The notes: generated by a model not told the origin, from the sequence alone. DNA of 64,000 bases from Hymenobacter sp. BRD128 (GCF_013256625.1 NZ_CP053908.1:1426001-1490000), one strand, 5' to 3'. Counted from the stretch's first letter, positions 51,859 to 60,438 are shown. Numbers and translations are program-made.

Positions 51859-52307
51859 AATACGTCGTGCCTATTCATCAGCGCCAAGATTTCTACTTGG
51901 ATAAGCTAATCCAGCAGAAATTTTCCTCATTTTTAATGAGCGACAGCAAGTGGGTGAAACTCCTTGCTACGCTAGTTGCTAACGCAGCTATTATCAGAGA
52001 ATGCTTGGTTAAGCCAATATGGGAAGAGCAAGAGCCCACTAGGCACTTGCTATTTGATGAGAATACCTACTATGACTTTGACTACTATGCTAGCGCAATG
52101 GAGTCGATGGTATCTGGAAACCCGAGAGGCTGGTATGCTTACAAAGAGATAGAATGGCTGGATTTCCCTCGCTTTATAACGACGAAAGGGAAGGCTGAAC
52201 CTGTCTCCCAAGATTTAGAAGCCATTGAGTTGCTGCTCAGTAAAGTGGGTCAATTCCAGTTGGAATTAACTGAGGAAAACCTAAGGCTCTACGCTTACCT
52301 GAAATAG
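51855..52307 (+). CDS. Unknown small protein after RtcB
   Basis: 150 residues, soluble, acidic; family not recognised with confidence. FLMSDSKWVKLLATLVANAA, TRHLLFDENTYYDFDYYASA and the segment YKEIEWLDFPRF give a pattern seen in small immunity-like or SMI1-like proteins, but this is only an impression. AT-richer than RtcB. The ATG overlaps the RtcB stop (ATGA). The gene ends at the right 13-bp repeat of the island. Confidence 0.7.
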   Translation: MKYVVPIHQRQDFYLDKLIQQKFSSFLMSDSKWVKLLATLVANAAIIRECLVKPIWEEQEPTRHLLFDENTYYDFDYYASAMESMVSGNPRGWYAYKEIEWLDFPRFITTKGKAEPVSQDLEAIELLLSKVGQFQLELTEENLRLYAYLK

Positions 52308-52320
52308 TAGGAATTGCTAA
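52308..52320. repeat. 13-bp direct repeat, right boundary of RtcB island
   Basis: Second copy of TAGGAATTGCTAA, directly after the last island gene and overlapping the rsmE stop codon. Confidence 0.55.
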
Positions 52321-53024
52321 AGCTCCCGCACGACCTGCGCCGTGAACACGGCGGCCAGCGCGGCCGTTTCGGTGCGCAGGCGCGCGCTGCCGAGCGTGAC
52401 GGGCCGCACGCCCCGGCTCAGCGCCAGCTCAATTTCGGCGGGGGAGAAGTCGCCCTCGGGGCCGATGAGCACGCAGCAGCGCGGCGCGGCCCCGATAACC
52501 TGGGCCAGGGCCGTGCGCTCGCCGGCTTCGAGGTGGGCGATGAAGGTGGTGGCGGGGTCGATTTCGGCGATAAACTTGTCGAAGTCGATTAATTCATCAA
52601 GCTGCGGCAGATAGGCCTGGCCGCTCTGCTTGAGGGCGCTGACGGCGATTTTCTCCAGGCGCTCGAGCTTAAGGTCGCGGCGCTCGGAGCGGGCGCAGCG
52701 CAGGAAGCTGAGGCGCTCGATGCCGACTTCCACGGCTTTTTCGACGAGCCACTCCATGCGGTCGAGGTTTTTGGTGGGCGCCACGGCCACGTGGGTGTAG
52801 GTGGGGCGCGGGGGCCGCAGCTCGTGGCCGGTGAGGCGCAGGGTGCAGCGCTTGGGGTTGGCATCTTCGACCACGGTGGTGGCCAGGGTGCCGTGGCCAT
52901 CGACGAGCAGCACGGGGGCGCCGAGGGCTAGCCGCAGCACGCGCACGGCGTGCTTGCTTTCCTCCTCGGAGAGCAGGTAGGTGGGCTGGTCGGGGCGCAG
53001 GTCGGGGGCGAAGCAGGTGAGCAT
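52317..53024 (-). CDS. rsmE: 16S rRNA (uracil1498-N3)-methyltransferase
   Basis: SPOUT-class enzyme that methylates U1498 of 16S rRNA. 235 residues: N-terminal PUA-like domain (LLSEEESKHAVRVLRLALG), then the knotted domain with VAVAPTKNLDRMEWLVEKAVEVGIERLSFL, SALKQSGQAYLP (RRW(Q)AA-type position), VLIGPEGDFSPAEIELAL and LGSARLRTETAALAAV, all diagnostic of RsmE. Normal length. Stop codon lies within the 13-bp repeat. Confidence 0.96.
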   Translation of the reverse strand: MLTCFAPDLRPDQPTYLLSEEESKHAVRVLRLALGAPVLLVDGHGTLATTVVEDANPKRCTLRLTGHELRPPRPTYTHVAVAPTKNLDRMEWLVEKAVEVGIERLSFLRCARSERRDLKLERLEKIAVSALKQSGQAYLPQLDELIDFDKFIAEIDPATTFIAHLEAGERTALAQVIGAAPRCCVLIGPEGDFSPAEIELALSRGVRPVTLGSARLRTETAALAAVFTAQVVREL

Positions 53025-53168
53025 AGGAGGGCGAAGCGGGCCGCGAAGGTAGGGCGGCTGCCGAGGCAGGAAAATAAGCCAAATTGGAACTATCGAGCCG
53101 CGAAGCTAGGTTTGGCCTACAAACTGGTAGAATTTCAAGAACTACCTGCACATTCTCTTCATCACCCT

Positions 53169-53516
53169 ATGAACACAACTTCTTTCCGCCTGCTACCGCT
53201 AGCCCTGCTGCTGGCGTTTTCGGGCAAGGCGCAAACCACGCCGCCCCAAACTCCCACTGAGCTGACCCGCGAAATGAGCAGCCGCCTGCAGCTCAACGAA
53301 GGCCAGTTTGTGAAGCTTCTGACGCTGAACCGCACCCGGCAGCTGCGCCAGCAAGAGATTGAGCAGGCCACCAAAAGCGACCTGACGGCCCGCAGCGGCC
53401 AGCTCGCCGAGCTACAATCGCAGTACGAGCTGGAGTGCGGCCGTATTATGTCGCCCTCGCAGCTAAGCCAGCTGCAGCAAGATGAAAACCAAAGTACTAC
53501 TGCGGGCGGCGGCTAG
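53169..53516 (+). CDS. Small periplasmic helical protein, Spy/LTXXQ-like
   Basis: 115 residues with a signal peptide (SFRLLPLALLLAFSGKAQ). The mature protein is Gln- and Leu-rich and helical (LTREMSSRLQLNEGQFVKLL, LNRTRQLRQQEIEQATKSDL, IMSPSQLSQLQQDE), which resembles periplasmic Spy/LTXXQ proteins frequent in Hymenobacter. No catalytic motif. Role in envelope stress is inferred only from resemblance. Confidence 0.7.
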   Translation: MNTTSFRLLPLALLLAFSGKAQTTPPQTPTELTREMSSRLQLNEGQFVKLLTLNRTRQLRQQEIEQATKSDLTARSGQLAELQSQYELECGRIMSPSQLSQLQQDENQSTTAGGG

Positions 53517-53523
53517 CCTCATT

Positions 53524-53592
53524 CAGCGCTGACTACCTTAAAAAAGCCGGCCGGAAGTATTCCGGCCGGCTTTTTTAAGGTAGTCAGCGCTG
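53524..53592. terminator. 33-bp perfect palindromic terminator
   Basis: Arms 53524-53556 and 53560-53592 are exact complements with loop GTA. The inner GCCGGCCGGAA / TTCCGGCCGGC core is flanked by A6 and T6, giving terminators on both strands. The right arm overlaps the stop codon of the minus-strand lipoprotein gene. Confidence 0.85.
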
Positions 53593-53991
53593 CGGCACGG
53601 GGTCGGATTGTACTTCCGTGACGGTGCCGAGCGGCCCGAAGTGAATGCTCAGGCGCGGGCCGGCGGAGTGGGGGCGACGCGGGCCGCACTGCGGGCCGGG
53701 CATCAGGTAGTAGTGGTAAGCTTTCTCCGTGTTGGCGAGCAATTCTTCCTCGTCGGGCGGGCCTAGCAGGGTGGTGACGTCGTTGGCACGGGCCTCGTAG
53801 AGGCGGGGGCGGGCGGCCAGCAGCGGCGGCAGCAGGGCCGCTCGGCGCCCGGCGCAGGCATAGCGGTCGGCGCGCCAGGCGGGCGCTGCAAAACCCGGAA
53901 TATCGGGCAGCGCGTGGCCGCAGCCGGCCAGCAGCGGGGCCGCCAGCAGCAGCCAGCGCGGGCGCAAGAAATAAGGTGCGAGCAAAGTCAT
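53584..53991 (-). CDS. Small lipoprotein of unknown function
   Basis: 135 residues with a lipoprotein signal (RWLLLAAPLLAGC). The mature part (LYEARANDVTTLLGPPDEEE, AYHYYLMPGPQC, LSIHFGPLGTVTEVQSDPV) has the layout of small SmpA/BamE-like proteins, in which a conserved 'V...LG.PD' turn is followed by strands; similarity is at pattern level only. Start at 53991 begins the signal; the longer frame to 54186 runs antisense to the leader of the M48 gene. Confidence 0.7.
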   Translation of the reverse strand: MTLLAPYFLRPRWLLLAAPLLAGCGHALPDIPGFAAPAWRADRYACAGRRAALLPPLLAARPRLYEARANDVTTLLGPPDEEELLANTEKAYHYYLMPGPQCGPRRPHSAGPRLSIHFGPLGTVTEVQSDPVPQR

Positions 53992-54184
53992 GGGAAGCAG
54001 CTGCCCGGCGCGGATGGCCGGGCCAGCGGGAACGAAGCTAGGGCGGAAAAAGGACATCGACCGGGTGGCCCTGGCGCCCCGGTATAACCTAGCCCGCCCG
54101 GCCCCGTTACAGACCCCATTCGGCCGGGCCTGGCTTGCAGAGGGCTGGTGCCCGGTTTTCTTCACTCTTCCCTTCTTTCTGACC

Positions 54185-55000
54185 ATGCGCCTAAATCTTC
54201 GCGTTATTATTGGCCTTGTTATCGCAGTCGTTACGCTGCTGGGCTATTTCTTCAATACCTCGACTAATCCCGTCACGGGCCAGAAGCAGCACGTGAACAT
54301 GACGGCCGACCAGGAAATAGCCCTGGGTGTGCAGGCTGCCCCCCAAATGGAGCAGCAATACGGCGGCGAAAGCCGCGACCCCCGCGCCACGGCCGCCGTG
54401 CAGCAGGTGGGCCAGCGCATTGTCGAGGCCAACGGCCTGACCCAAAAAACCCAGTACCAGTACCGCTTCCACCTGCTGGCCGACGACCAGACTATCAATG
54501 CCTTTGCCCTGCCCGGCGGGCAGGTATTTATTACGCAGGGCTTGCTTAAAAACCTGACCAGCGAAGCCCAGCTAGCCGGCGTGCTGGCCCACGAGGTAGG
54601 CCACGTCGTGGCCCGCCACTCGGCCGAGCAGGTAGCCCAGAGCCAGCTTACGCAGGGCCTCACCGGCGCCGCCGCCATTGCGGCCTACGACCCTAATAGC
54701 CCCGGCAGCAGCGCCGCCCGCGCCGCCGCCGCCGCGATGGTGGCCAAGCTCGTGAGCCTGCGCTTCAGCCGCAACGACGAGCTGGAGGCCGATAAGTTTG
54801 CCGTTAAATTCACGCCCCAGGCTGGCTTCGACCCCCGCGCCATGATAAACGTGATGCAGATGCTCGAAAAACAGGCCGGCGGCAGCAACCCGCCCGAGTT
54901 TCTGAGCACGCACCCCAACCCCGGCAACCGCATCGAAGAGCTGCAAAAAGACATTCAGGAAGTTTATCCTCAGGGTATTCCGGGCGGCCTGAAGCCGTAG
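54185..55000 (+). CDS. M48-family metalloprotease
   Basis: 271 residues. Zinc protease of the Oma1/BepA type: N-terminal membrane anchor or signal (VIIGLVIAVVTLLGYFF), then NMTADQEIALGVQAAPQMEQ, INAFALPGGQVFITQGLL, the zinc motif LAGVLAHEVGHVVARHSAEQ, the third ligand Glu in RNDELEADKFAVKF, and LSTHPNPGNRIEEL at the end. Complete. Probably acts in periplasmic quality control; no tetratricopeptide domain as in BepA. Confidence 0.94.
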   Translation: MRLNLRVIIGLVIAVVTLLGYFFNTSTNPVTGQKQHVNMTADQEIALGVQAAPQMEQQYGGESRDPRATAAVQQVGQRIVEANGLTQKTQYQYRFHLLADDQTINAFALPGGQVFITQGLLKNLTSEAQLAGVLAHEVGHVVARHSAEQVAQSQLTQGLTGAAAIAAYDPNSPGSSAARAAAAAMVAKLVSLRFSRNDELEADKFAVKFTPQAGFDPRAMINVMQMLEKQAGGSNPPEFLSTHPNPGNRIEELQKDIQEVYPQGIPGGLKP

Positions 55001-55030
55001 TGGGCTAGCGGCAGCTTGGCGCGGGCCGGA

Positions 55031-55038
55031 TATATTTG
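55031..55038 (+). promoter_or_regulatory. -7 element of the exosortase operon
   Basis: TATATTTG fits TAnnTTTG and ends 5 nt before the ATG at 55044, so the message is probably leaderless. Confidence 0.5.
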
Positions 55039-55043
55039 TGCCT

Positions 55044-55595
55044 ATGCTTCCTCACCTCACGCCCAATGCCCCATCCCGCTGGGACCGGCTAGCCCCGCGC
55101 TGGCAATTTTTGCTCGTAGCCGCTGGCTTATACCTGGTCTGGCTGATTGGCTACGAAGGCTTTATCGGACCCGACGGCCGGCTCGACACCTGGCTATCGA
55201 CCAATATTGCAGCGGCCAGCGCGGGGCTGCTGCGCTTGTTAGGTTTCACCGCCAGCACGGCACCCAACTCGCTGCTGCTGATGGATGGTCGCCCCGCCGT
55301 GATAGTGGGCGCGCCCTGCGATGGGCTGGTGCTCTACGCCTTGTTTGCGGGGTTTATCGTGGCATTTCCAGGTCCGCCGCGGCCCAAGCTGTGGTTTATT
55401 CCGCTGGGTGTCCTGGCGCTGTATCTGCTTAATATCGTGCGGGTAGGAGCCCTGGCCCTCAATCAGCACTACGCCCACCGGTCAGTTGATTTCAACCACC
55501 ACTATACGTTCAGCTTCGTGGTGTATGCCTTTATTTGCCTGCTCTGGGTGCAGTGGGTGCGCTGGTATGGCTTGCCCGCTGCCACCGACGCATGA
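55044..55595 (+). CDS. Exosortase, XrtX-like
   Basis: 183 residues, multi-spanning inner-membrane Cys transpeptidase/protease of the exosortase family. The catalytic triad is visible: Cys in VIVGAPCDGLVLYALFAGFI, Arg in YLLNIVRVGALALN, and His in VDFNHHYTFSFVVYAF. Five or six hydrophobic helices. It is of the short Bacteroidetes kind and is paired, with an ATGA overlap, with a membrane protein that matches the XrtX-associated type. The cognate sorting signal was not found in the window. Confidence 0.85.
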   Translation: MLPHLTPNAPSRWDRLAPRWQFLLVAAGLYLVWLIGYEGFIGPDGRLDTWLSTNIAAASAGLLRLLGFTASTAPNSLLLMDGRPAVIVGAPCDGLVLYALFAGFIVAFPGPPRPKLWFIPLGVLALYLLNIVRVGALALNQHYAHRSVDFNHHYTFSFVVYAFICLLWVQWVRWYGLPAATDA

Positions 55596-56089
55596 GCCCG
55601 CAGTTTTCGCGTGCCGGCCAGTCCCTCACGCCCGCTCGCTGGCTGCTGGCGGCGGCGCTGGTTCTGGTTTTGTTTCTGTTGGGGATAGAATCCGATACCG
55701 TCTTTGCGGCGCTCACGCGCGCCTGGCAGACTCTATTCGAACTGGCAGGCCTGGGAAGCTGGCTGGCGCGCATGCAGCACGGCACCAGTAGCCTGGTTAC
55801 CACGCGCAGCCTGCCGGCTGTGGTCACCTATAGCCTGCTCTACGTGGGCCTGTGCCTGCTGCTGCTGCACGTGCTGCTGCGCGACGGCCAGCGCACCCGC
55901 TGGGCCGCGCAGGTCTACTTGGGGCTGCTGGGGCTCTACATCATCCTGATGCTGGTGGGGCGGCTGGGTGGCAATGCATCCGGAGTGTATAACCTGGGGC
56001 GGCGCATCATCGATTTTATCGTGTCGCCGCTGCCGGTTATGATTTTATTGCCAGTGCTCTGGCCTGGCACCCGGCGGTTTTTCGACTGA
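55592..56089 (+). CDS. XrtX-associated membrane protein
   Basis: 165 residues with four hydrophobic helices (WLLAAALVLVLFLLGI, LPAVVTYSLLYVGLCLLLLH, VYLGLLGLYIILMLVGRLGG, SPLPVMILLPVLW) and the motif YNLGRRIIDFIVSPLP near the C-terminus. It overlaps the exosortase stop codon (ATGA), so the two are translationally coupled. The pairing is a known feature of Bacteroidetes exosortase loci; the precise function is unknown. Confidence 0.78.
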   Translation: MSPQFSRAGQSLTPARWLLAAALVLVLFLLGIESDTVFAALTRAWQTLFELAGLGSWLARMQHGTSSLVTTRSLPAVVTYSLLYVGLCLLLLHVLLRDGQRTRWAAQVYLGLLGLYIILMLVGRLGGNASGVYNLGRRIIDFIVSPLPVMILLPVLWPGTRRFFD

Positions 56090-56120
56090 CTTAAGCTAGA
56101 AGAATAGAATAGGTAATACA

Positions 56121-56160
56121 AAAAAGCACCCAGCCGAAAATTTTCGACGGGGTGCTTTTT
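56121..56160. terminator. Bidirectional terminator after the exosortase pair
   Basis: AAAAAGCACC / GGTGCTTTTT outer stem with mostly paired inner CCGAAAA / TTTTCG. A and T tracts on both sides; separates convergent genes. Confidence 0.75.
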
Positions 56161-56192
56161 TAAGGCAGAACAGGCTAGCCTGGCAAGTTAAA

Positions 56193-59129
56193 TTATTGTA
56201 CCACCAATCGCTTGGCTACCAGGCCGGCGGCCGTAGTGGCCCGCACGGTGTAGATGCCGGCCGCCAGGCCCGACAGGGGCAGCTCCAGGCTGGGGGCGGC
56301 GCCGGCCGCCATCGTCCTGGTCAGTACCACCTGACCTAGGGCGTTGAGTAGCTGCACCGTGCTGGCACTAGTGCCACGCAGGGCCTGCGGCAGCACCAGC
56401 GTGGCGGTGCCGTGGGCTGGGCTGGGGTACAGACTGGCCTGGGCCGACAGGGCAGCCGAAGCCGTAGCCAGCGGCGCGTTGGCGCTGAACACGATGGCGT
56501 AGCGGCCGGTGGCCGGGTCAGTCGAGCTGAGGTTCAGGCTGAGGCTGGGCGTGGTCGCCAGGTCGGTGTAGGTGCCGGTAGTGGCGTCGCTCAGGTAAGC
56601 GTGGTAGCCGGTGGGCAGGTTATTGAGCTCATCCACGGCCAGGGTGTAGGTGCCGGCGGCGGGGGCGTGCACGCGCAGGGGCACCGTCACGGCGCCGGTC
56701 AGCTTGGGCAGGCCATTGATGGCCAGGGCCTCGGTGCTGATGTCGCTGGCCAGGTCGAGGCCGTGGGTGGCGGGCAGGTAGTGCGCGTCGTACTTCACGT
56801 CGAACGCCGGTGTGGCACCCTGCTCAAAATACACCCGCGTCTGGTTGGCCGCACTGGCGTTGCGCAGCGTAAGGGCCAGGGCCGGGCGGGGGTCGGCGGC
56901 CGTGCGCTGGAAAAGCGCCGTTTCGGGCACGTTGGTGCGGGCCGCGTTGGTGAAGTTGACGGTGCCGGTTTGCCCGGCGGCTACCCGCACGAAGAAGCCC
57001 TGCGCCAGCGGCACGTTGTCGCTGCCCCCGTTTGTGCCGGTGCCATTCACGTAGGCTGCGTAGGCACCCGTGTACTGGCCGTTGCTTTTAAACACGTACA
57101 AGCCGTTTTCAATGCCCGATGAGGCGCCGAATAAGGTCGTGAAACTAATGGCGCCGGGGTAGGGGTTGCCGAGCAGCTGCCAGCCGGCCGTAGCCTGCGG
57201 CCCCCGAGCCAAACCGGTGCGCGAGTAGTTGCCGTTGTTGAGCGTGCCCATAAAATCGACCAGTTCTGCCGCGCCGATGTTCACTGTGTAGCCGAGGCCC
57301 ACCGTAAGCGGGTCGGCGGTCGTGGCGGGCGACTGGAAGCCCTTGTCGAACTCGGGCGACGAGTTGGTGAGGCTCAGGCGCGCCTGGTCGTAGGTATAAA
57401 TGTTGGGGAAGGGTGTGACGGCGGGCGGCGTGGCGCTGGAGTTATAAGCCGGGTTCACTACCGGCGAGTAGCCCGTGGTAGCAAAGTCGGCTACCGTATT
57501 GCCACTCACCGGCGTGCTGTAGTGGCGGTAGCCGGCCCCGGCGTTGGTAGGTGTGATGTAGCGTTGCACCGTGGCCGTGCCCGTCACGGCGCCGCCGCCA
57601 TTGTTCACTACGTAGGCCGTGCCCGCACTGTTGGAGAGCAGCGTGAAGGGCTGGCCCGACCCAATGGCCAGGTTGCCCGTCGCGGTAAGGGCGCGCACTA
57701 TTGAAACCGCCTGGCTGGTAGTTGCGCTGGCCGTGCTCACGCTTAGATTCTGAAACGTGGTGGCCCTATTGCCGCTGATGTCTTGCGCGGCGCTGCCTAC
57801 CAGCGCCACCGTGCCGGTGCCGCTCCCCGCTACCTGGCTATCGTTGTTCACAAAGTCGCCGTTCACATTGAGTGTGCCGCCGTTGGCCGTCGTCAGCACG
57901 GCACCGCTGATAAGGTTGACTGAGGCGGCTTGCTGGGCATCGCTCACGGTAGGCTGGTTGGTCACCGTCACGTTGGCTGCGGTTACGAAAAAGCCATTGC
58001 CCGGAATTACCACGTCGTCGGCTGCGGTGGGCACGCCCACCGGATACCAGTTATTGGCAGTGCCCCAGGCCGTGCTCACGGCACCGGTCCAGGTCTTGGG
58101 CACGGGCGTCATGGCCGCGATGTTGGACAGAAAAACCGGAATCCGGCCGAAGATATTCTTGCCCGTGGCTTGGCCGTTGGCTAGGTTGAGCGCCCACAGG
58201 TTAGAGGAAAACTGGTTGGTCGTGCCCCCGTTATTAATGTCCTGGTTATTAATATCCGTGTAGCGCGCCTCGATGAGGTATGCGAGGTTAGTACGACTGC
58301 TGCGGTCATAAAAAACATCCACGTCCAGGCCAACGGTAGGTGAAGTCAGCGGGTAGAAATTGCCGTTGCCGTTGGTCATAAACGTGACGCTGCTCACCGG
58401 ATTCAGCACCCCCGCGTTGGGCGGCGCCTGAATAGAGAGCAGCGCGTTGGTATTCGTCACGTCGATGTCGTAGAGAGTAGTGCCCGTCACGCCCAGCGCC
58501 GAATTGGTATAGGCTGCCGTGCCGATGTAGGGCGCGTGGCCCACGGTGCTGCCGCTGGCGTAGGCCAGCGTGGCATCGGCCACGGCCGCGCCCCCCAGGT
58601 TGGGATTCACGCGGTAGTTAGTGCCATTGGGCGCCACGATGCGCACGCGGTCAAGGCGCGGATTAAAGTCGAAGCCCACGTTGGGCACAATGCCGCGCGT
58701 GTTGTTGCGGTCGTTATCCTGCAGGTTCAGGCCGGTCACGGGGGCGCCCACGGCCGTTGCCACGCCCGTCGTGCCGTCCAGCACATAAAGCTGGGCCGCC
58801 TGGGTGGCAGTATTGTAACCCAGGGCGTAGAGCTGCCCGGTACTGGGCCGCTCATCTAGCCCCACCAGCTGCTGGCCAGCGATTACCCCCGTCACTGGCA
58901 CGGGCTGAACCGCGAGCAAAGAATTGGTATTGCTCAGGTTGGCGGGATTTAACTGAGCGATAATCTGAGTGCCGGGTTGCAGCGTATAATAAGTCTGTGT
59001 TACCGTGCCCAGCGCGAAAATCGTCATAGGGGGCGTTTGAGCCGCCGCCCCGACCGGGCCGGCCAGCAGGCCCCCCAGCACTAAGGCTAGCCGGCGTACG
59101 TGAGGCGTTGTTGAGAAGAGATTCTTCAT
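56193..59129 (-). CDS. DUF4394 protein with T9SS type A sorting domain
   Basis: 978 residues, exported. Signal peptide (MKNLFSTTPHVRRLALVLGG...), then a DUF4394 domain (MTIFALGTVTQTYYTLQPGT, VGLDERPSTGQLYALGYNTA, RGIVPNVGFDFNPRLDRVRI, SSVTFMTNGNGNFYPL). A middle beta-rich region (residues about 360-560) resembles surface adhesin-type repeats (TWTGAVSTAWGTANNWYPVG, LNVNGDFVNNDSQ). The last 75 residues form the C-terminal sorting domain: ASLYPSPAHGTATLVLPQAL ... GLAAGIYTVRATTAAGLVAK, recognised by the type IX system. Probably surface-attached or released. PorX in the same window regulates that system. Start at 59129 begins the signal. Confidence 0.92.
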   Translation of the reverse strand: MKNLFSTTPHVRRLALVLGGLLAGPVGAAAQTPPMTIFALGTVTQTYYTLQPGTQIIAQLNPANLSNTNSLLAVQPVPVTGVIAGQQLVGLDERPSTGQLYALGYNTATQAAQLYVLDGTTGVATAVGAPVTGLNLQDNDRNNTRGIVPNVGFDFNPRLDRVRIVAPNGTNYRVNPNLGGAAVADATLAYASGSTVGHAPYIGTAAYTNSALGVTGTTLYDIDVTNTNALLSIQAPPNAGVLNPVSSVTFMTNGNGNFYPLTSPTVGLDVDVFYDRSSRTNLAYLIEARYTDINNQDINNGGTTNQFSSNLWALNLANGQATGKNIFGRIPVFLSNIAAMTPVPKTWTGAVSTAWGTANNWYPVGVPTAADDVVIPGNGFFVTAANVTVTNQPTVSDAQQAASVNLISGAVLTTANGGTLNVNGDFVNNDSQVAGSGTGTVALVGSAAQDISGNRATTFQNLSVSTASATTSQAVSIVRALTATGNLAIGSGQPFTLLSNSAGTAYVVNNGGGAVTGTATVQRYITPTNAGAGYRHYSTPVSGNTVADFATTGYSPVVNPAYNSSATPPAVTPFPNIYTYDQARLSLTNSSPEFDKGFQSPATTADPLTVGLGYTVNIGAAELVDFMGTLNNGNYSRTGLARGPQATAGWQLLGNPYPGAISFTTLFGASSGIENGLYVFKSNGQYTGAYAAYVNGTGTNGGSDNVPLAQGFFVRVAAGQTGTVNFTNAARTNVPETALFQRTAADPRPALALTLRNASAANQTRVYFEQGATPAFDVKYDAHYLPATHGLDLASDISTEALAINGLPKLTGAVTVPLRVHAPAAGTYTLAVDELNNLPTGYHAYLSDATTGTYTDLATTPSLSLNLSSTDPATGRYAIVFSANAPLATASAALSAQASLYPSPAHGTATLVLPQALRGTSASTVQLLNALGQVVLTRTMAAGAAPSLELPLSGLAAGIYTVRATTAAGLVAKRLVVQ

Positions 59130-59241
59130 AAAGTAACTGCGTAAAAGTGAGTGGGAAGAGATACTGTGGCTAAGGTAACCCAAGATACGAGTAAGCCCCT
59201 GATTGGGATGATAAAAGTAATCGCTTAGCAGTAGGCGGCTC

Positions 59242-59874
59242 CTAAAACTGCGGGGGTAGCAGATTTTTAAAGTGCCCGTTCAGACGCACGCGCTCCTTGA
59301 GGCGCTCGGCTTCGAGCACGGCGGGCAGCAGGCGCTCGAGGTGCTCGCGCACCATCTCCTGGCGCTCCAGCTCGGCCGTAGTGCCCAGCAGCTGGTACTC
59401 CTGCTCGGTGCTGAGGCCAATGTGGTGAGCCACGTCGAAAATTCGAAAGGCGGGGTCCAGCTGGAGCAGCAGCTTCCGCAGGCCTAGCGCTTCGTAGAGT
59501 TGGCGCACCTGCCCGGTAATAACCGCGCGCAGCGCCGGGTCCGCTTCCTCATCCTGCACCACCTCCTCGACCTGGCCGGCGGCGTAGAGCTTGCCCGGCG
59601 CCTGGCGAAAGAATTTCTGCACCCGAAATACGCCCAGCGCCTCGGTGCGAATATCCATCTCGCCGCCGGGGTGGGTTTTTTCCACGCTTAGCAGGCGCAT
59701 CTCGGTGCCCAGCTCCTGCACTGAGTTGTCGAGAAAGGGCGGAATGCCGAAGGTGAGGCCCTCCCCCAGGCAGTCGCGCACCAGCTGGCGGTAGCGCGGC
59801 TCAAAAATGTGAAGGTTTAATTTCTCCCCAGGGAAGGCCACCAGGTTGAGCGGAAAAAGCGGAAGTAGACGCAT
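59242..59874 (-). CDS. Lon N-terminal (LAN) domain protein
   Basis: 210 residues containing only the substrate-binding N-domain of Lon: RLLPLFPLNLVAFPGEKLNL, HIFEPRYRQLVRDCLGEG, FGIPPFLDN, then a helical tail (LERQEMVREHLERLLPAVLE). No AAA+ or protease part, so it is a stand-alone LAN protein, as is common in Bacteroidetes and proteobacteria; function unknown. The start at 59874 (MRLLPLFPL) is chosen because the longer frame to 60297 runs antisense to the next gene and has no similarity. Confidence 0.9.
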   Translation of the reverse strand: MRLLPLFPLNLVAFPGEKLNLHIFEPRYRQLVRDCLGEGLTFGIPPFLDNSVQELGTEMRLLSVEKTHPGGEMDIRTEALGVFRVQKFFRQAPGKLYAAGQVEEVVQDEEADPALRAVITGQVRQLYEALGLRKLLLQLDPAFRIFDVAHHIGLSTEQEYQLLGTTAELERQEMVREHLERLLPAVLEAERLKERVRLNGHFKNLLPPQF

Positions 59875-60015
59875 AATGAGCCAAGAATACACTCGGCGGA
59901 TAAATGTTTTGCCCGATTTCTCGCTCCCGCAGCGTACTCTTAAATTCGCCTTAAGTTTGCGAAATTCCCCGTCATTAACAAACCTTCGCCTCGCCTTGTC
60001 GTTTGGGAGCGTACT

Positions 60016-60438
60016 ATGAAAGCGGTGGTCGCCTTTTTTCTTGCCTGCCTCATGCTGGTCGGTAGCTTCATCCCGCAGAACGACCTGTCGGAGCTGAGCA
60101 AGCTGCCCCAGCTGCTGGAGCATTACCGCTTCCACCATTCGGTGGCGGGTGGCGGCTTGTCGCTGGCCCAGTTCCTGGCCGAGCACTACGGCTCGGGCAC
60201 CAAAGCGCATTTTGGCTGCACGTTTGAGCCCCGGCACCAACAAGACCATCAGGGGCTGCCGCTGCACGGGCGGCATTCGTGCAGTGGCCACGGCCACGTA
60301 GCTTTTCTGCCGCTGGCGCTCACGGCCGGGGTAGTAGGACGCCCGGTGCCCCGCACCGGCCGGGCGTATCGCCCGGCTAGCCTGTCGCAGTACCAGGGCG
60401 GGCCCGCAATGGCCCTGTTGCAGCCGCCCCGAGCCTAG
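60016..60438 (+). CDS. Small His-rich exported protein upstream of metal efflux
   Basis: 140 residues with an N-terminal hydrophobic segment (VVAFFLACLMLVGSF). The pattern SELSKLPQLLEHYRFHHSVA followed by LSLAQFLAEHYGSGTKAHFG is shared by small proteins found upstream of CzcA-type pumps in Bacteroidetes (L.KLP.L..HF..H...... S...FL..HY). The stretch HQQDHQGLPLHGRHSCSGHG holds many His and one Cys and could bind metal ions; inference. It precedes the pump by 269 bp with no other visible gene between. Confidence 0.7.
   Translation: MKAVVAFFLACLMLVGSFIPQNDLSELSKLPQLLEHYRFHHSVAGGGLSLAQFLAEHYGSGTKAHFGCTFEPRHQQDHQGLPLHGRHSCSGHGHVAFLPLALTAGVVGRPVPRTGRAYRPASLSQYQGGPAMALLQPPRA

Noticed and set aside
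59875..60297. N-terminal extension of the Lon-N domain protein
   Set aside because: Antisense to the small His-rich gene, no similarity; the family start MRLLPLFPL is at 59874.
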